A DNA stretch of 64,000 bases from Haemaphysalis longicornis (GCA_013339765.2 JABSTR010001229.1:62001-126000), one strand, 5' to 3'; shown: positions 23,345 to 35,884, counted from the stretch's first letter. Notes: generated from the sequence alone by a model not told the origin. Made by a program: numbers and translations.

Positions 23345-23955
23345 GCAAGAGGAGTTTGTGCCCTCTTTTTGCTAAAATGCTTGCCTCACTGTGGATTTTT
23401 CATCAATGACGAAAAAAAATGCGGGGCGCTTTTTTTTCTTTTTTTTTTTTTTCTGTTGCAACAAACTGTAATTAAAAAGCAAAACCTACCAGTAACCGGT
23501 CGACGATGTTCAAGGCCGGTACCTCAACTAAATTCCTCCTCAACTAAATTCCGATCAAATGCCAAATCGTCCACAGACTCACTGCTGCTGCTAACATCGT
23601 GGAAATCCACAAAAGGTGCAGTGGACTCATGCGATTTGTGGAATTTTGTAGAGCATGTTGACTTTGCTCACATGGCTACCTGGATTTGCTAGCACAGCAG
23701 AATTTGAATTGTCGTGGTGTGTTTTGAATGTCAAAGATAGCACACGAGTTGTATAACAATAAGCATTATTTTGGAATTTGTGTTTGAGTGTATTGATAAG
23801 CTAAAGCTCAGCTAAGGTTTTCACTTTTTTTTTTTTTTTTTTTTTTTCCAATTTTGGCGTTCTCTATGACCGTTTCTGGGGTTTTACGGATGTAAGAAAA
23901 CTCCCATAATGCCAAATCATCCACATACTCACTGTTTTTAATATCGTGGAAATTC

Positions 23956-24196
23956 ACCCGCCGTGGTGGTTCAGTGGCTAAGGCATTGTGCTGCTGAGCA
24001 CGAGGACGTGGGTTCAATTCCCGGCCATGGTGGCTGCTTTTCTGATGGAAGTGAAAAGCAAAAACGCCCGTGTGTTCGAGATTTCGGCGCACGATAAAGA
24101 TCCCCAGGTGGTCAAAATTAATCCGGGGCCCTCCACTACGGCACGCCTCATCGCCTTTGAAGCGTCGGCGCGTTAAACCCCGTAATCAATCAATCA
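23956..24196 (+). repeat. Ruka-like SINE, full length (copy 3)
   Basis: It has the same head, boxes, body and (AATC)n tail as copy 1, with more substitutions in the head (CCGCCGTGGTGGTTCAG) and B box (GGTTCAATTCC), so it is older. The target duplication is ATATCGTGGAAATTC, 15 bp, at 23941-23955 and 24197-24211. Confidence 0.9.
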
Positions 24197-24443
24197 ATAT
24201 CGTGGAAATTCGTTGAATATGCAGTGAATTGCAGTGTTTAGTAGTGCGAGTCAATCTTGTGCATGCAGCCATCTTGATCTGCAACAACGACGCAATTTTG
24301 CTTTATGTGCTGGGTTTTAAAAACCAACGCTTAGTGGAGAAAACACAGTTAAAGCTCGTTATAACATGACAGGCTATAGCGAAATAATGGATATAATGAG
24401 CAAATCGTAATTCCCCTTGAAAGTCCCCATAGAAATCAATGTA

Positions 24444-25298
24444 CAGTAAAACTCCGGTGATGCGATCGCGGCTGGTACAAATTTCGGTGTGATAAAAATT
24501 CGTAATATTCCCCGGACAAAGTGCATTGCTTACAATACAAAAAGCGTTGGCTGTTACGAACGCGTCGTCAGCAGCCGCTGGTCGCGGACCGAGCGAAGCG
24601 TGTGAGCCGGCGGAGGGAGTGGGATCTGGACGGGATCCACGGTCTCCAAGCCCAACCGGTTGCGTCATGCGGCTGCGCGATCGCTCACTGGTCCTCCCGT
24701 CAAAAGGACCAAACATTCCTGGCACATTGAGGGGAGGAAGGCAGAAAGCATCCTTGAGCCACCCACTCGAGCCAGCCTGACCTGTTTTCCATGGTGTGAG
24801 GGCAGCATGCCCCCCATTTCCACCTCACGCTGTGTGGGTCCAACCCTCGCTTTCTTTTTTAATACGCGACGCTCGTTGTCATTCTCTCTGTCTCTGTATG
24901 TCTGTTGCGGACCGGCGTTTGCTTGCTCTTTTCACCTCTGGAGGTTCACGGGATCGCATGCTTGCTTGCCGTTTGGTGCCGACATGACCAGCGATGCAGA
25001 CAATGACGACTGCGGCAGCAGCCACGCTGAGCTGCCACGACGGCTGAAATGCACCTAGTGCGTGACGTGCTGAGGCGGGCGAGAACATTCGTGAAATCAC
25101 TTGCACACAATTTTACGCCTTTTAGAAGTGAATCGGTGAAGATCTTAGTAAAAAGAAAATGCAGACGGATATAAGAAAATTTTTCTCCCACAAACAAGTT
25201 TATTTATATTTCACTTTGTTTGTTTTGATTATACGTATTTTGGATGGTTCGAATATTTCACGCGACCTCATGAAATTCATACCGCCGAGATCTGACTG
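24444..25298. mobile_element. Tigger-like MITE (family T-like, copy 2)
   Basis: It begins CAGTAAAACTCCGGTGATGC and ends ACCGCCGAGATCTGACTG, with TA on both sides. Interior blocks resemble the T family, but the copy is diverged. It ends three bases before the TTAA of the next element. Confidence 0.6.
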
Positions 25299-25301
25299 TA
25301 T

Positions 25302-26289
25302 TTAACTCTTTCGGGACCGCTCCATAGGCCATCGATCACATATGATCGATGGTTTTGCGAGCCTGCAGAATACAAATTTTCGCTCGATGGAACACCTAGC
25401 GACATCTAGGAGATAGTTTGAAAACTGGAGTTTTCTCTTTTGTGAAGTTTCTTTTTTTATCGCCAGGCTGGCAACGCGGTCAGATATTTTATTCTGACGG
25501 GCAGTGGTTTCGAATGTAAACAAACATGGCGTCATACTCGTTCGCGGGCGGCGCCGATAAGAATCCGTCTCGTCTCGGCTCGCATATCTTCGCCTTCTAC
25601 TGTGGATTTTAACGATGAGAGGGGCAGTGAAGAGTCGAAATGCGGCTTTAGAGATCGGATTTCAGCTCGAGTGAGGATTCGGGTGTCGATCAGCCTTGAA
25701 CATCAAATCGCGCTCAAAGGTGGGTGTTGGTTTCGGTTTCAATTGGCTCTGGAGTAGGTATGTGCGCTCGAACTATGTTCTGGCTGGCTTATATTTATTC
25801 GCTAGGGTGTTAACTACCTATGGTGGTGATCTCCTGCCACCAGCGCAGAAACGGATCAAGTTTTCGCCGAGACAAGAGCCCGGCGTGTACCTGGGCGACG
25901 ACGTAGCCATGGCCCTAGTGCCAAAGAGATCACACACAAAACAAAAAACCAGTTACACCTAGCCACATCAAACTTTTTCAATGAAGAAACAAAGCATTGT
26001 GTTAGATTTTGTATATCCCGAAATAATTTTATTCTTTCTTAATATTTTGATATTTACGCTTTTTTCTATCTTTTTCTGTAGTTTTTTTACGAAGTTCTTA
26101 GTTTCAGATTTTTTCATGGTTCTATCGTTAGTGTTGAAGTAAAACTTGGTATTGTATGTAAAAGAACATATAATTAGCTGCATTTTGGTATATGCTAAGG
26201 CAGGATGGTGCCTTTGCTTTATGTAATAAAAAATTTGTACCGAGACCTCCCTTTTTCATCACTTTTTCCAGCGGTCCCAAAAGAGTTAA
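25302..26289. mobile_element. TTAA-flanked piggyBac-like element (family P, copy 1)
   Basis: The termini are TTAACTCTTTCGGGACCGCT and its near-perfect complement AGCGGTCCCAAAAGAGTTAA, 988 bp. Just inside the left end is a palindrome, CATCGATCACATATGATCGATG. A plus-strand frame at 25696-25962 is conserved, in reverse, in copy 2 (28283-34902) and contains LPPAQKRIKFSPRQEPG; I do not recognise it, and it may be a piece of the parent element's gene. Confidence 0.8.
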
Positions 26290-26679
26290 AACCTTGTTTT
26301 GACGAGGTCAAATTTTCCCATTACTAGGATATAGCCAACAAATTGCGTTAGGAAATAAAATCTTGAGCCGATTTCACGAGTGTGAAACGTAGATTTGAGA
26401 CGGCCGACAATACAACTATATTTAGCAGTTCAAAACTCCCGCCATGCATTCTCCAGCAACACACGCGAAGCTGGACGGCGTGCGTTGCGTCCGCTGCACA
26501 TGGTACACAGCCAATGCATGTGGCGCACACGGTTGCGGCACACTCGCCTGCAACTGTTCGCTGTTGTCACTCACGGACGTTCACTGCGAGAGAGCCGCGT
26601 TGTTAAAGTTGTGCTTTTTCTTTTTTTGAGTGATTCAGCCTTACTTTTCATTACGATGCGTGCATTACTCGAGCAACAT

Positions 26680-26870
26680 GAATGCAGCAGGCGGGAAGCG
26701 AAAGCGAAAGACTATAACACGCTAGACCAGAAGGTAGCTATGATAAAAGCCGTCGCATCACACACAAAGCTGAGCGAGCCATTGTTCGCATTAGAAATAG
26801 GCATCAGTGTCCAATTGCGGACTTCTCTGCAGCAAAGTCTGTTTGAAGTACGAGTTACATATTTAGAAAG
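26680..26870 (+). pseudogene. Tigger transposase N-terminal helix-turn-helix remnant
   Basis: The plus strand reads AKAKDYNTLDQKVAMIKAVA, then LSEPLFALEIGIS. This fits the (K/R)xLxLxxKxxIIKxVE...AxEFGIxxST pattern of the psq-type helix-turn-helix at the start of Tigger/pogo transposases. The rest of the enzyme is missing. Confidence 0.6.
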
Positions 26871-27085
26871 GAATAAAGTAGGTGCGCGACATTTCCTTTG
26901 TATCTACGGAATGTGGTTATTTTCTTCTGTACCACCGTGCGGCAAGATCCAATTTCGCCTGCTATTTGTTTTAGGTAAGCACGATGCATATTTGCAGTAA
27001 ATGCCTGCTACAGCTATAATGAAATATTGGTTATAACGAGCAAATCGTGGCGTGCCTTCAACTTCATTATAACAAGGTTTAACTG

Positions 27086-28118
27086 TACAAACCATACTAC
27101 AAAATAATGAAGGTGTACTTTTCCCACAATGTGGCAGGTGCACCAGGGGTTTTAAAACGCCCAGGGTGGCTTCAAAATCAGCCTTCGAACGTATAGTTAG
27201 TCGGCTGACGTCATTCTGTGGGTGCAGTACTGAAAGAGTTGAAGGGACTGTGAAGACAGATGCAACTTTATTTCTGGTGCAAGAAATGCTGCACGGCGGG
27301 GGATAGTAAATGTGTCGACCTGAACACAGACTGCATTAAATTCAGCTGGGTAATTGGGCAAAACAAAAGAAAAAAAAGAAGGGTGAGGGGTGGGGGGTGG
27401 GGTGGCAGAATAAGAAAAAAAGAGGACATGAAAAAATGAAGAAAAAGTAAAAAAAAGAGAGGAATCCTCGAAAGCCCATTAAGGGCCAGTTTAAAACAAA
27501 CAAAATAAAAAAACACCTTCAGGGTGCCGTGGGCGCACGTGGCAGGGCCTTCCTATTGCTTTATTAATTTTTGTTTCTCTTCAGGGACACTGCAAAATGG
27601 CTGATGGTTGTGATGCGCAGCTTGACAGAAATATAGTTTTAGGCATTCGTTATTTTATTAGCAGACTTGTGTCCTCATCCATTTTCCTCCCAGCTTAAAA
27701 GTTTGGAAGTGGGCCTTGGCCCCTTCGACTCCCCATCTCTGCGCATGCTATTGCCCCACTCATGTCATCACAGGACAGCCTGTAGGGATTGGCTGGCGTT
27801 GGTTAAACATCCACAACTTGAGAGGACATTGGGCTTCTCATTTTGAATAGCTGTGCTAATTTCAAGTGGTGCTTTTTAACTAGGATAAGGCAATTCACGA
27901 ATGGACAAATGGTTACGGTTTAAACATTATGGGCAATCAACAATGAATTGTTTGTGAAAACCTGAGAACAGGGCCCCATCTCTGTGGGGCTTTTGTAACA
28001 GTGCGGTGCCATTAAATTAATATACGGAACTTCAGGACATGGCCAGACATACAAAACTAGGTATGGGATTCAGAAAGCATATTATTCAAAGCCATTGCGT
28101 GCGAATCTTGTTTGTATA
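27086..28118. other. intron, no recognised element
   Basis: Purine-rich runs of A and G occur at 27361-27510. I see no coding frame or paired termini. Confidence 0.4.
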
Positions 28119-30165
28119 CAGTCTACGCCCATTACAACAGACCCTCTTAATCCGGAAAAAAGCGTCCGCTGTATCCCAAGCATGCAGTAACTGAACAGGG
28201 GTGGTGTATGAGCATAAAGTGGGATGCCTGCAGCATCTCTGCAAAGCGGGGGACAAGAATCACCAAACGCTGTTTTCAAAGCTTAACTCTTTCGGGACCG
28301 CCCAAAAAAGTGATGAAAAAGGGAGGTCTCGGTGCAAATTTTTTATTACATAAAGCAAAGGCACCAGCCTGCCTTAGCATATACCAAAATGCAGCTAATT
28401 ATATGTTCTTTGACATACAATACCAAGTTTTACTTCAACACTGACGATAGAACCATGAAAAAATCTGAAAGTGAGAACTTCGTAAAAAATCTACAGAAGA
28501 AGATAGAAAAAAGCATAAATATAAAAATATTAGAAAAGAATAAAATTATTTCAGGATATGCAAAATCTAACACAATGCTTTGTTTCTTCATCGCGAAAGT
28601 TTGATGCGGCTAGGTGAAACTGGTTTTTCGTTTTGTGTGTGATCTCTTTGGCACTAGGGCCATGGCTACGTCGTCGCCCAGGTACACGCCAGGCTCTCGT
28701 CTCGGCGAAAACTTGATCCGTTTCTGCGCTGGTGGCAGGCAAGGAGGTTAAAAGAATTGCTGGAGTGGAAGTCACCTATACCAGCCAATGGGCTCGGCTG
28801 AAGCCGGCGGCGGCCATCTTGCTCGGGAAAAGAAACCAGATGCCGATTGCTTTGCAGCAGTATTTGCCGACTTTCCCAGCGGTTTTAAATTACGTAACGG
28901 ATTCTCATGCTTTAATTCAACACTGCGAGCTATATCCGACGTCTCCGTATTGATTTCTACCACAGGAATTTCGTTAAAAGTCAGATCTCCGAGTAAAGGG
29001 ACATTGTTTTTTTCACCTTATGGCTCGGATATGCAGCTGCCACAAAGTACAAAATACATAAGAACTCGTTTATCTTCTTTATTCTAAACTGTTCAAATGC
29101 AGAAATTGATCGTGAAAGTTCTGAGAACAACAAAAAAAAAAGCAATGGAGTTACAACTGTAATGTGAAAAACAGCAGTCATGGCCAGAAAATGCAGCATT
29201 TTCCGAAAAACAACAGAAAACAACCAGAATTATTGTGATAATAGACATAATGGGGTGACAAAAAACCGATACAGAAAACTTTCAATAGTGTATGATAGCA
29301 ACCAATGCTATTACGTTCATTGCATTGCTGCCCAACCTAACACACAAATAAACTGCAAAAAAAAGAACCAACAATCTTTCTAGTAAATCACACCATGAGG
29401 TTACATTGCCAGTGACATGAACTACCTAAAAAAGATAAACAAATTTGTATTTTTGGAAACAAAGTGTTTATTTTTTGAAAGAAGACAGACTTATGATACC
29501 AGACGTAAATTAAACTGACAAAGGACAAAACAAAACAAAACAAAAAAAAAGACACTGACAAAGGACAGTGACTCAACATCTTTCGGAAGCCTAGCAGCAA
29601 AGAAATTAAACATTGAAAACGCATACTACGCGACACAATGCAACGAGCATGACCGCAGTTTGGAATCAACTTGCACGCGTGCAAGTTACGTGCGCAACGC
29701 GACTCCCGGGGCCAGGTTCACACTGCTTGTACAACCGTAAGCCACACACAGGGGTGGAACTGCTGCGCCAATTGCGCCATTGTGCGCCAATTTGCCCTGC
29801 TGCGCCAAGCTGCGCAGAAACGGCAATTTGTGCGATTATTGTCCACTGAGAGCATAAAACGCCAAATTTAGCCGAGTGTTGTCGTCGTCCGGACAGCACT
29901 AGTGTTTGCTACACAATAGACGCAGCCGCATCCACGCCGCATCCATAGCCACGGCAGTTCGGTGCACTCGTGGTTTCCTCGTGGAGTTTATCGCGACGTT
30001 GTTATCGCCGCGGCTTTCCCGGAAGGCTGTCACCAGCATGAGTAAAAGTACTTTGAACAGTTATCTAATGATATAACTTGAGGCATGGCCTCTGGAATTT
30101 GCAGCTGCTCGAAGTAAGACGAACGACCCCTTCGCACATCCTTCGCATCAGTAGTTTTCTTTTTA

Positions 30166-31178
30166 CAGTAGAATCTCGATGATACGATTCTGGGTGATAC
30201 GAATTTCGGGATGATACGAATTTCTGAAAAGTCCCGGCAAAATTGCATTGTTTGCAATGGGAAAAAATTTCGGCTGGTTATAACGGACCTGCGCAGCCCG
30301 GCGGATGATACGAACGAGCCGGTGAGGCGCCCGACTGCCGAACAAGCAAGTGTACGGCTCTCTCTCCCCATTTATCACTCTTTTTTCTCCAGAAACTGCC
30401 GGGCTGTTGTTTTCTGCTCGCGAAAACGCGCCCCGCACGGCCCATGCGTACCGCGAAACCTCTCGCACGCTGCGCGCGCCGCGGCCGGCGGCGGCAACAT
30501 GGCGGCGGCTTCGGCCGCGAAGTGGCACGGCCGCTGAGCGACTGCTTCTAGCCGCTCTTAAATGCCCGCTCTGACTCGAGGCAGACACGAAGTTTCTTGT
30601 GCGGTAAAGGAGCTGATAACGTTGGTGAAAACGGTACTATAAAACACCATCCGCGCCGCTAGTGAAAGCGCCTATAAAATATCTGCCGGAGTGCTAAGCC
30701 CTAAACATCTCGGGCGGAGCCAGCGGGCTGTTTGGAGCGTTTCGCAAGTCGTCACGTTCTTGTTCTGACCGAGGTAGGAGATACGCGGGCGCGAAATCTT
30801 TCAATGTGGCTGTGAAAATAACAGCGCGCGCAAAGCCGCGGCGTGCGAATCATGTGCAAAAAAACGCACCATGCGGTTCACGCTTGACTGTTGCGGCCTG
30901 TAGCGAGCTTGGACACCGGGAGTGAGGAGACAAGCGCGAAGCTAGGCGAAGCGTTACGCGTGCCAGAAAGGACTGCTTTGTGACGAGGGGGGGGGGGGGG
31001 GGGGGGGTTAAAAAAAGCAGAAAAATCACGGATTTGTTCACGCGAAAGTAAGAAAAGAAAATAAGCGAAAACTTTTTTCAGCGCTCAATTTTTTGGTCTG
31101 TGTTGGTTCATACGAATTTCGGATGATACGAATATTTTTCGCGGTCCGCGACGAGATTCGTATCATCGAGATTCTATG
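30166..31178. mobile_element. Tigger-like MITE (family T, copy 3)
   Basis: It starts CAGTAGAATCTCGATGATAC and ends TCGTATCATCGAGATTCTATG, TA-flanked. Interior blocks match the copy at 3891-4816 in reverse orientation. It contains a run of about 20 G at 30988-31008. Confidence 0.8.
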
Positions 31179-31874
31179 TATTATTTTTGCGCGAGTACGC
31201 AGTTACTGTGGTGATTGAAGTCTAATTTTCGGGACCTGCACGAACCGAGAACCGCGACGACGCGAGCTTCCGCGCGAAGGGCTCTTCTGCGATACTGAGC
31301 GCATGTGCATGCTCCTCTGGAGTGTTGCGGCGGCCGCTATCACTTTCCTTTAAAACAGTTGCGTGCAGCGCGCCACACAGCCGCCGTACTCGTTCGCGCG
31401 CCGACGAGGCCCGACTCGACTGCGAAAGCGGGCGTCTTGATGGGATGCTGTGCCCGCTTTCGCCTTCGCGTCTATTACGGAATGAGGCATCGTGAAATCG
31501 CCATCTTCGTTCGCTGCCTACCTTTGCCTGCCTTCTCGGTCGACGCGGCGGCGGCAGCTTGCTGCGAATACGGCATCATATTGTACGGCGCCCGTCTTCG
31601 TGTTGGGGAATATCGATGCGAGGCGATGCGCGCTCGGCGAGCGCCGCTCGGGTAGGGCACGTTCACGACGCCTGATTTCACGGTTGCGGTGACGGCGGCA
31701 GCGGGGCGGCGCACAGCACGCGATTGTTTTAGCTCGAAACTACTTTACCAAAAATTTAAAAAGCAGCCACTGTTAGTAACATAGTGGTGATTATACAATA
31801 AAGGCCAAAAAGTCGCTACATTTAAAGGAATTGGCCAAAAAATTCCCTCGCACTTCCCCTAGGGGGAGAGTGTG

Positions 31875-32353
31875 TAAGTGCGAATGCACGGTTGTTGATT
31901 GCGCCGATTACGGTGGATATCGTGATCTTAATGAGTAGTCGAGAGATTACAACACACGCACACAACTACAAAGAAAGATATTTCACTCGTTTATTGCTGG
32001 TACCGTTGCCCGGCTCCGCCATCATCGTTATCGAGATGCAGGACCAGCGACCGCTCTCGACGACGGCGCGCGCTCGACAATACCCTCCCGCGCCACGCTG
32101 CCGCCTACACGAGTGCCCTCACACGCGTCGGAATGCGGAGCGCCCGCTACGCGAGCGAGAGCTCTCCCGCCCGAAGTGGAGAGGAGGCGCCCAACACCCG
32201 CAGTACTGAGCGGAGAGAGGAGGAGGAGAGTAGCGCGCGCCCATCTCCCCCCGTTGCTAGGGAAGACGAGGAGCGCGCGCACCCCGCAGCTGTTGCTATG
32301 CGGACGACGGCGGCGGACGATTCAGGCTCGCTTAAGAAGTGCATTCGCACTTA
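31875..32353. mobile_element. small TA-flanked MITE
   Basis: A perfect 15-bp inverted repeat, TAAGTGCGAATGCAC, bounds a 479-bp GC-rich stretch, the TA being the probable target. No coding frame belongs to it. Family unknown; Tc1/mariner-like by target site. Confidence 0.6.
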
Positions 32354-32606
32354 AAGCAGGTTTCAGTCCCGAGTAAAGGGTATTATTAAGGTGCCAGCTC
32401 CTATTTAATTTATGGCGCTCCTTCTAAATAATTCTGGCCTATTCCATTTTTCATGCAGTTTTTTGGATTAGTTGCTCTTAAAAGTGCGCTCAGCCGCATT
32501 ATTTAAGGCCGTCAGTGTGCTCCAAAAGTGCTCCGAAGCAGCCCCTAAATTGCTCCAAACCTGCTCCAAAATGGGATTTTTGCTGCTCCAAAGCTGCTCC
32601 AAAATA

Positions 32607-34122
32607 CAGTTGAACCTCGATATAACGAACCTCGATTTAACGAAATTCGCGATATAACGAATTTTTTCAAGTTTTCTAACAAAATTTTGCTAAATGCATG
32701 TATTTTTGTCTCGATTTTACGAAGTAATTTTGTGCGGCGCTTTCAATTTAACGAAGTCACGGCAAGAAAGGAAGAACGAAATTCCGGTCGAGGCACGTTT
32801 TATTTTGCCTCTCAGGCCCTACATTGAAAAAATTCAGTACTCAAATTGACTCTTGAAGGCTAAAATGAAAGAAAAGCGGTGAAATCTACGGTTAACAACA
32901 ATTAAAAGCGAAGAACGAAGCTGCACAAACCGCTAGCGGTCATGGACGGTTTAATAGTGCGGCCACTATTTTGACGTCTCCATCGTTGCCTACGCCAGCG
33001 CCCTCTATGCTTAGGCTACCGAAGCGCCGAAGCCTACTTCAAGCTTTTTTTTTTTTCTACGCGTCATTGCTCACGGTGCTGCTGCCCTAGGTTGTGCTCG
33101 CTGATAACCAAATTAATATTTTGTTCGTGCATCGTTAGGTGAGTCTTGTAAGCAGCATGAGCACTCCAAGAGAAAGAAAAGTGTTCCGAACAAGAGCCTG
33201 AGGAAGTTCGGTGAAACTGACAGCCACCGAAGTGTGATGGATGCCATCGATGTTCTGCGGAGGCACGCAGGTGCACACGAATGTTTAAGACCTTGTTAGC
33301 GCTGTCAGCATACGAGCGTCACGTAAAGCCCGCCCTGGTCAAGAAACGCCAAGCACTGCTTACGGACTTCTTCACTACGGCTTGAACATCGAGTGCTGGT
33401 GGCAATAAATTGCTCTCTTTGAACGTGGTCATCTTCGTTTCACCAGCGTTCATTAGACAGCTGCGGTGCGGAGAAATCAGTTTCGTAAGGGCTCAGTGGG
33501 CATAAAAGTAATTGCTTAATCGAATTTGGCCGGAAGATTTTTAATGTAAGCTTTCCGCTTTCCGGAGCACGTAAGCGCTGCTCCACACAGTGAAGCGGCC
33601 CGCGTGTACTCCGCTCAACTCGCAATCATGGCTTTATCTCGAGTGTTGTGGTTGCATCACGCGCCCATACTGCAGACCCTTTGTACATGAAAAAAGTCTT
33701 TCGAAAGTTTCATAGCAGCCTTCCGCTGTTGGCCCGCCGCGCCTAAGCCTACCACTGAATGGACGAAAAGAGGCGTAACTTCGAACGAGCACCTCGGCGG
33801 GGTGAAGTTCACGGGCCATGGACGCGGGTTCAGTTGACTAACAGCGGCATTTAGTAGTGACCGAAATGAAAAAAGAAAAAGTGGAAACCTAGTCTGCTAT
33901 CATATTTAATAAGGCGTTGCGGAAAAAGCACCGGTTTTACGATGACACATGAACTACCGTCGGCTATCCGAATTCCATTGCCCAAGTGTTGAAACTCTTA
34001 ATTCACACAATTTTCACGGCCAGTTTTAGTACAAATTTCGCTTTAACCTCGATTTTACGAAATTCTCGATTTAACGAAATTTGCGGCCCCAAGTACGACT
34101 TCGTTATATCGAGGTTTAACTG
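32607..34122. mobile_element. Tigger-like non-autonomous element (CGATATAACGAA termini)
   Basis: The left end CAGTTGAACCTCGATATAAC and the right end, the complement of CAGTTAAACCTCGATATAAC, are TA-flanked, and both carry further CGATTTAACGAAATT subrepeats. About 1.5 kb, with no transposase. It interrupts the CTGCTCCAAA tandem motif, which continues on both sides. Confidence 0.8.
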
Positions 34123-35274
34123 TAAGACTTCTGCTGCTCCCGTGCCTGCTCCAAAACGCTAGACCCTGCTTCCACCCCTGCACACACGAACCAACCATAC
34201 TTGTTTTGATCTCGTTATATGGCGTGCACACGAATCAACAATACTTTTTCGTGCACGCAAGGAACGCGCGCTGCAACAACTACGCGTCTTCTCCCCTAGC
34301 AAGATGGCGTCGCGGCGGCTTCACTTTACGGGCGCCCCTTCCACTCCAGCAATTTTTTTTAACCTCCTTGGTGGCAGGTGATCACCACCATAAGTAGTTA
34401 ACACCCTAGCAAACAAATATAAACCAGCCAGAACATATTTCGAGCGCACATACCTACTGCAGAGCCAATTGAAACCGAAACCAACACCCACCTTTGAGCG
34501 CGATTTGATGTTCCAGGCTGATCGACACCCGAATCCTCACTCGAGCTGAAATCCGATCTCTAAAGCCGCATTCCGACTCTTCACTGCCACTCTCATCGTT
34601 AAAATCCACAGTAGAAGGCGAAGATATGCGAGACGAGACGAGGCGGATTTCTTATCGCGCTCGCACGAGTATGACGCCATGTTTGTTTACATTCGAAACC
34701 ACTGCCCGTCAGAATAAAATATCTGATGCGTTGCCGCCTGGCGATAAAAAAAGAAACTTCACAAAAGAGAAAACTCCAGTTTTCAAACTATCTCCTAGAT
34801 GTCGCTAGGTGTTCCATCGAGCGAAAATTTGTATTCTCCAGGCTCGCGAAACCATCAATCATATGTGATTGATGGCCTATGGAGCGGTCCCGAAAGAGTT
34901 AACACCAGCACTTGGTAAAGGCTTATATAGCACATGCGGTCAAGTTCGTTGAGACAAACGCTAAGCTAAGCAAATAAAGCAACAATGTAATCAGGAGCGG
35001 TCTGTGACCCGCTATAAAAATGTCATGGCCAGCAGAATTAGCAGGGCTTTTTCAAACTCTTTGGGACAAAACAGATTTGCACAAAACCGTTCGTGAAACA
35101 ATTCAGATCACTGCCTAACGTTTCCCTAACCTGGTCTGGCCAGCGGCAGATTGCACACAATGGGAACCATACCCCCCCGCAATAAAAACTGAACTTCACT
35201 GAACCTGAGTTCTTTATTACATAAAAAACTGTGACAAGGACAGACTCGGGCCTCTGGGTGTGCGACTTAGCGTA

Positions 35275-35445
35275 TTTGAAAGTGCTGTTCTTCAATCTCA
35301 CGGGAGTTGCATTTTTCAGCAGCATTCTTGTCCTTGACGGTCGAGCGAACCTTCTGCTTAGACAGACCCGTACTTCTGGCGCTGTTGGCCTGTTTTTTGC
35401 CATGTTCCACAGCATTAATTATGCTTAGCTTATCTGGGGCAGTGA
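35275..35445 (-). pseudogene. Tigger transposase helix-turn-helix remnant
   Basis: On the minus strand this reads KLSIINAVEHGKKQANSARS followed by TGLSKQKVRSTVKDKNA. It is the psq-type DNA-binding start of a Tigger transposase (K-x-x-II-x-AVEHGKK...GLxxxTVxTIxKDK). The frame ends at a stop soon after. It probably belongs to the outer element 28119-39006. Confidence 0.75.
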
Positions 35446-35884
35446 AATCAGCTACCCACAGCTGGTCGCAAAAAAAAAAAAAAAGAAAATGGCCACTGGC
35501 ACTGGGCCAACAACCTGTACTATGCCGACAGTGTTGCCAGACACAGTAGTTTCCTCACCAAAATAAACAAAGGAAAGGCATATCGGGTGCCGGCACTGCG
35601 TGAAGTCCACTACAACGGACTCAACGAAATTTCCGCTTCAACGAAATATTTTCAATTCCCTGTCAGCTAGCCATAGAAGTCAATGCAACAAAGTCCTCGC
35701 CACAACGGCCCAGTTGTCTGGCTGGATTTCGCTTCAACGAAATTTTCATGCAGTGGGACTGGGTTTGAACATTTATTTTACGATTTATTTTACGATAGCG
35801 CCAGCCATCTAACTTTTTATAATTCAGGGCGCCTAGTTTCACTGAAAACGTGCGCCGTGCACCCACACTACCACCAGTAAACAA

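Larger units (their letters stand above)
24346..27085. mobile_element. composite Tigger element with transposase remnant
   Basis: The left end CAGTTAAAGCTCGTTATAAC and the right end, the complement of CAGTTAAACCTTGTTATAAT, form terminal repeats, both followed within about 60 bp by AGCAAATCG. Inside are two other elements (24444-25298 and 25302-26289) and a fragment of a transposase N-terminus (26680-26870). Without the insertions it is about 0.9 kb, a deletion derivative. Confidence 0.65.
29749..34180. mobile_element. hAT-like non-autonomous element, itself interrupted
   Basis: The ends are CAGGGGTGGAA and TTCCACCCCTG, a typical hAT terminal pair. The flanking 8-mers (GCCACACA and CACACACG) are not clean duplicates. 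Next to each end are short tandem motifs: TGCGCCAA-type at 29763-29820, and CTGCTCCAAA-type at 32518-32600 and 34132-34160. It contains the elements at 30166, 31875 and 32607. Confidence 0.6.
28740..34370. mobile_element. 5.6-kb element with 8-bp target duplication (hAT- or P-like)
   Basis: It is flanked by GTGGCAGG at 28732-28739 and 34371-34378. Terminal repeats of about 32 bp start CAAGGAGGTTAAAA and continue AATTGCTGGAGTGGAAG at both ends. An 8-bp duplication is made by hAT and P superfamily enzymes; the CA start and repeat length would suit either. No transposase is visible, and the middle is occupied by a further hAT-like element (29749-34180). Confidence 0.8.
28283..34902. mobile_element. 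family P piggyBac-like element, copy 2 (inverted, split)
   Basis: Termini TTAACTCTTTCGGGACCGC and its exact complement are flanked by TTAA. The outer arms (28283-28739 and 34379-34902) match copy 1 at 25302-26289 in reverse complement, including the CTTGATCCGTTTCTGCGCTGG block. Everything between is a single 8-bp-duplication insertion. Confidence 0.85.

Noticed and set aside
31305..32376. Several overlapping Arg/Ala-rich frames
   Set aside because: This is GC-rich MITE and hAT interior open in many frames at once; no start context or domains.
35038..35415. 125-codon minus-strand frame
   Set aside because: It is in the wrong frame over the Tigger helix-turn-helix relic; the meaningful frame is shifted and broken.
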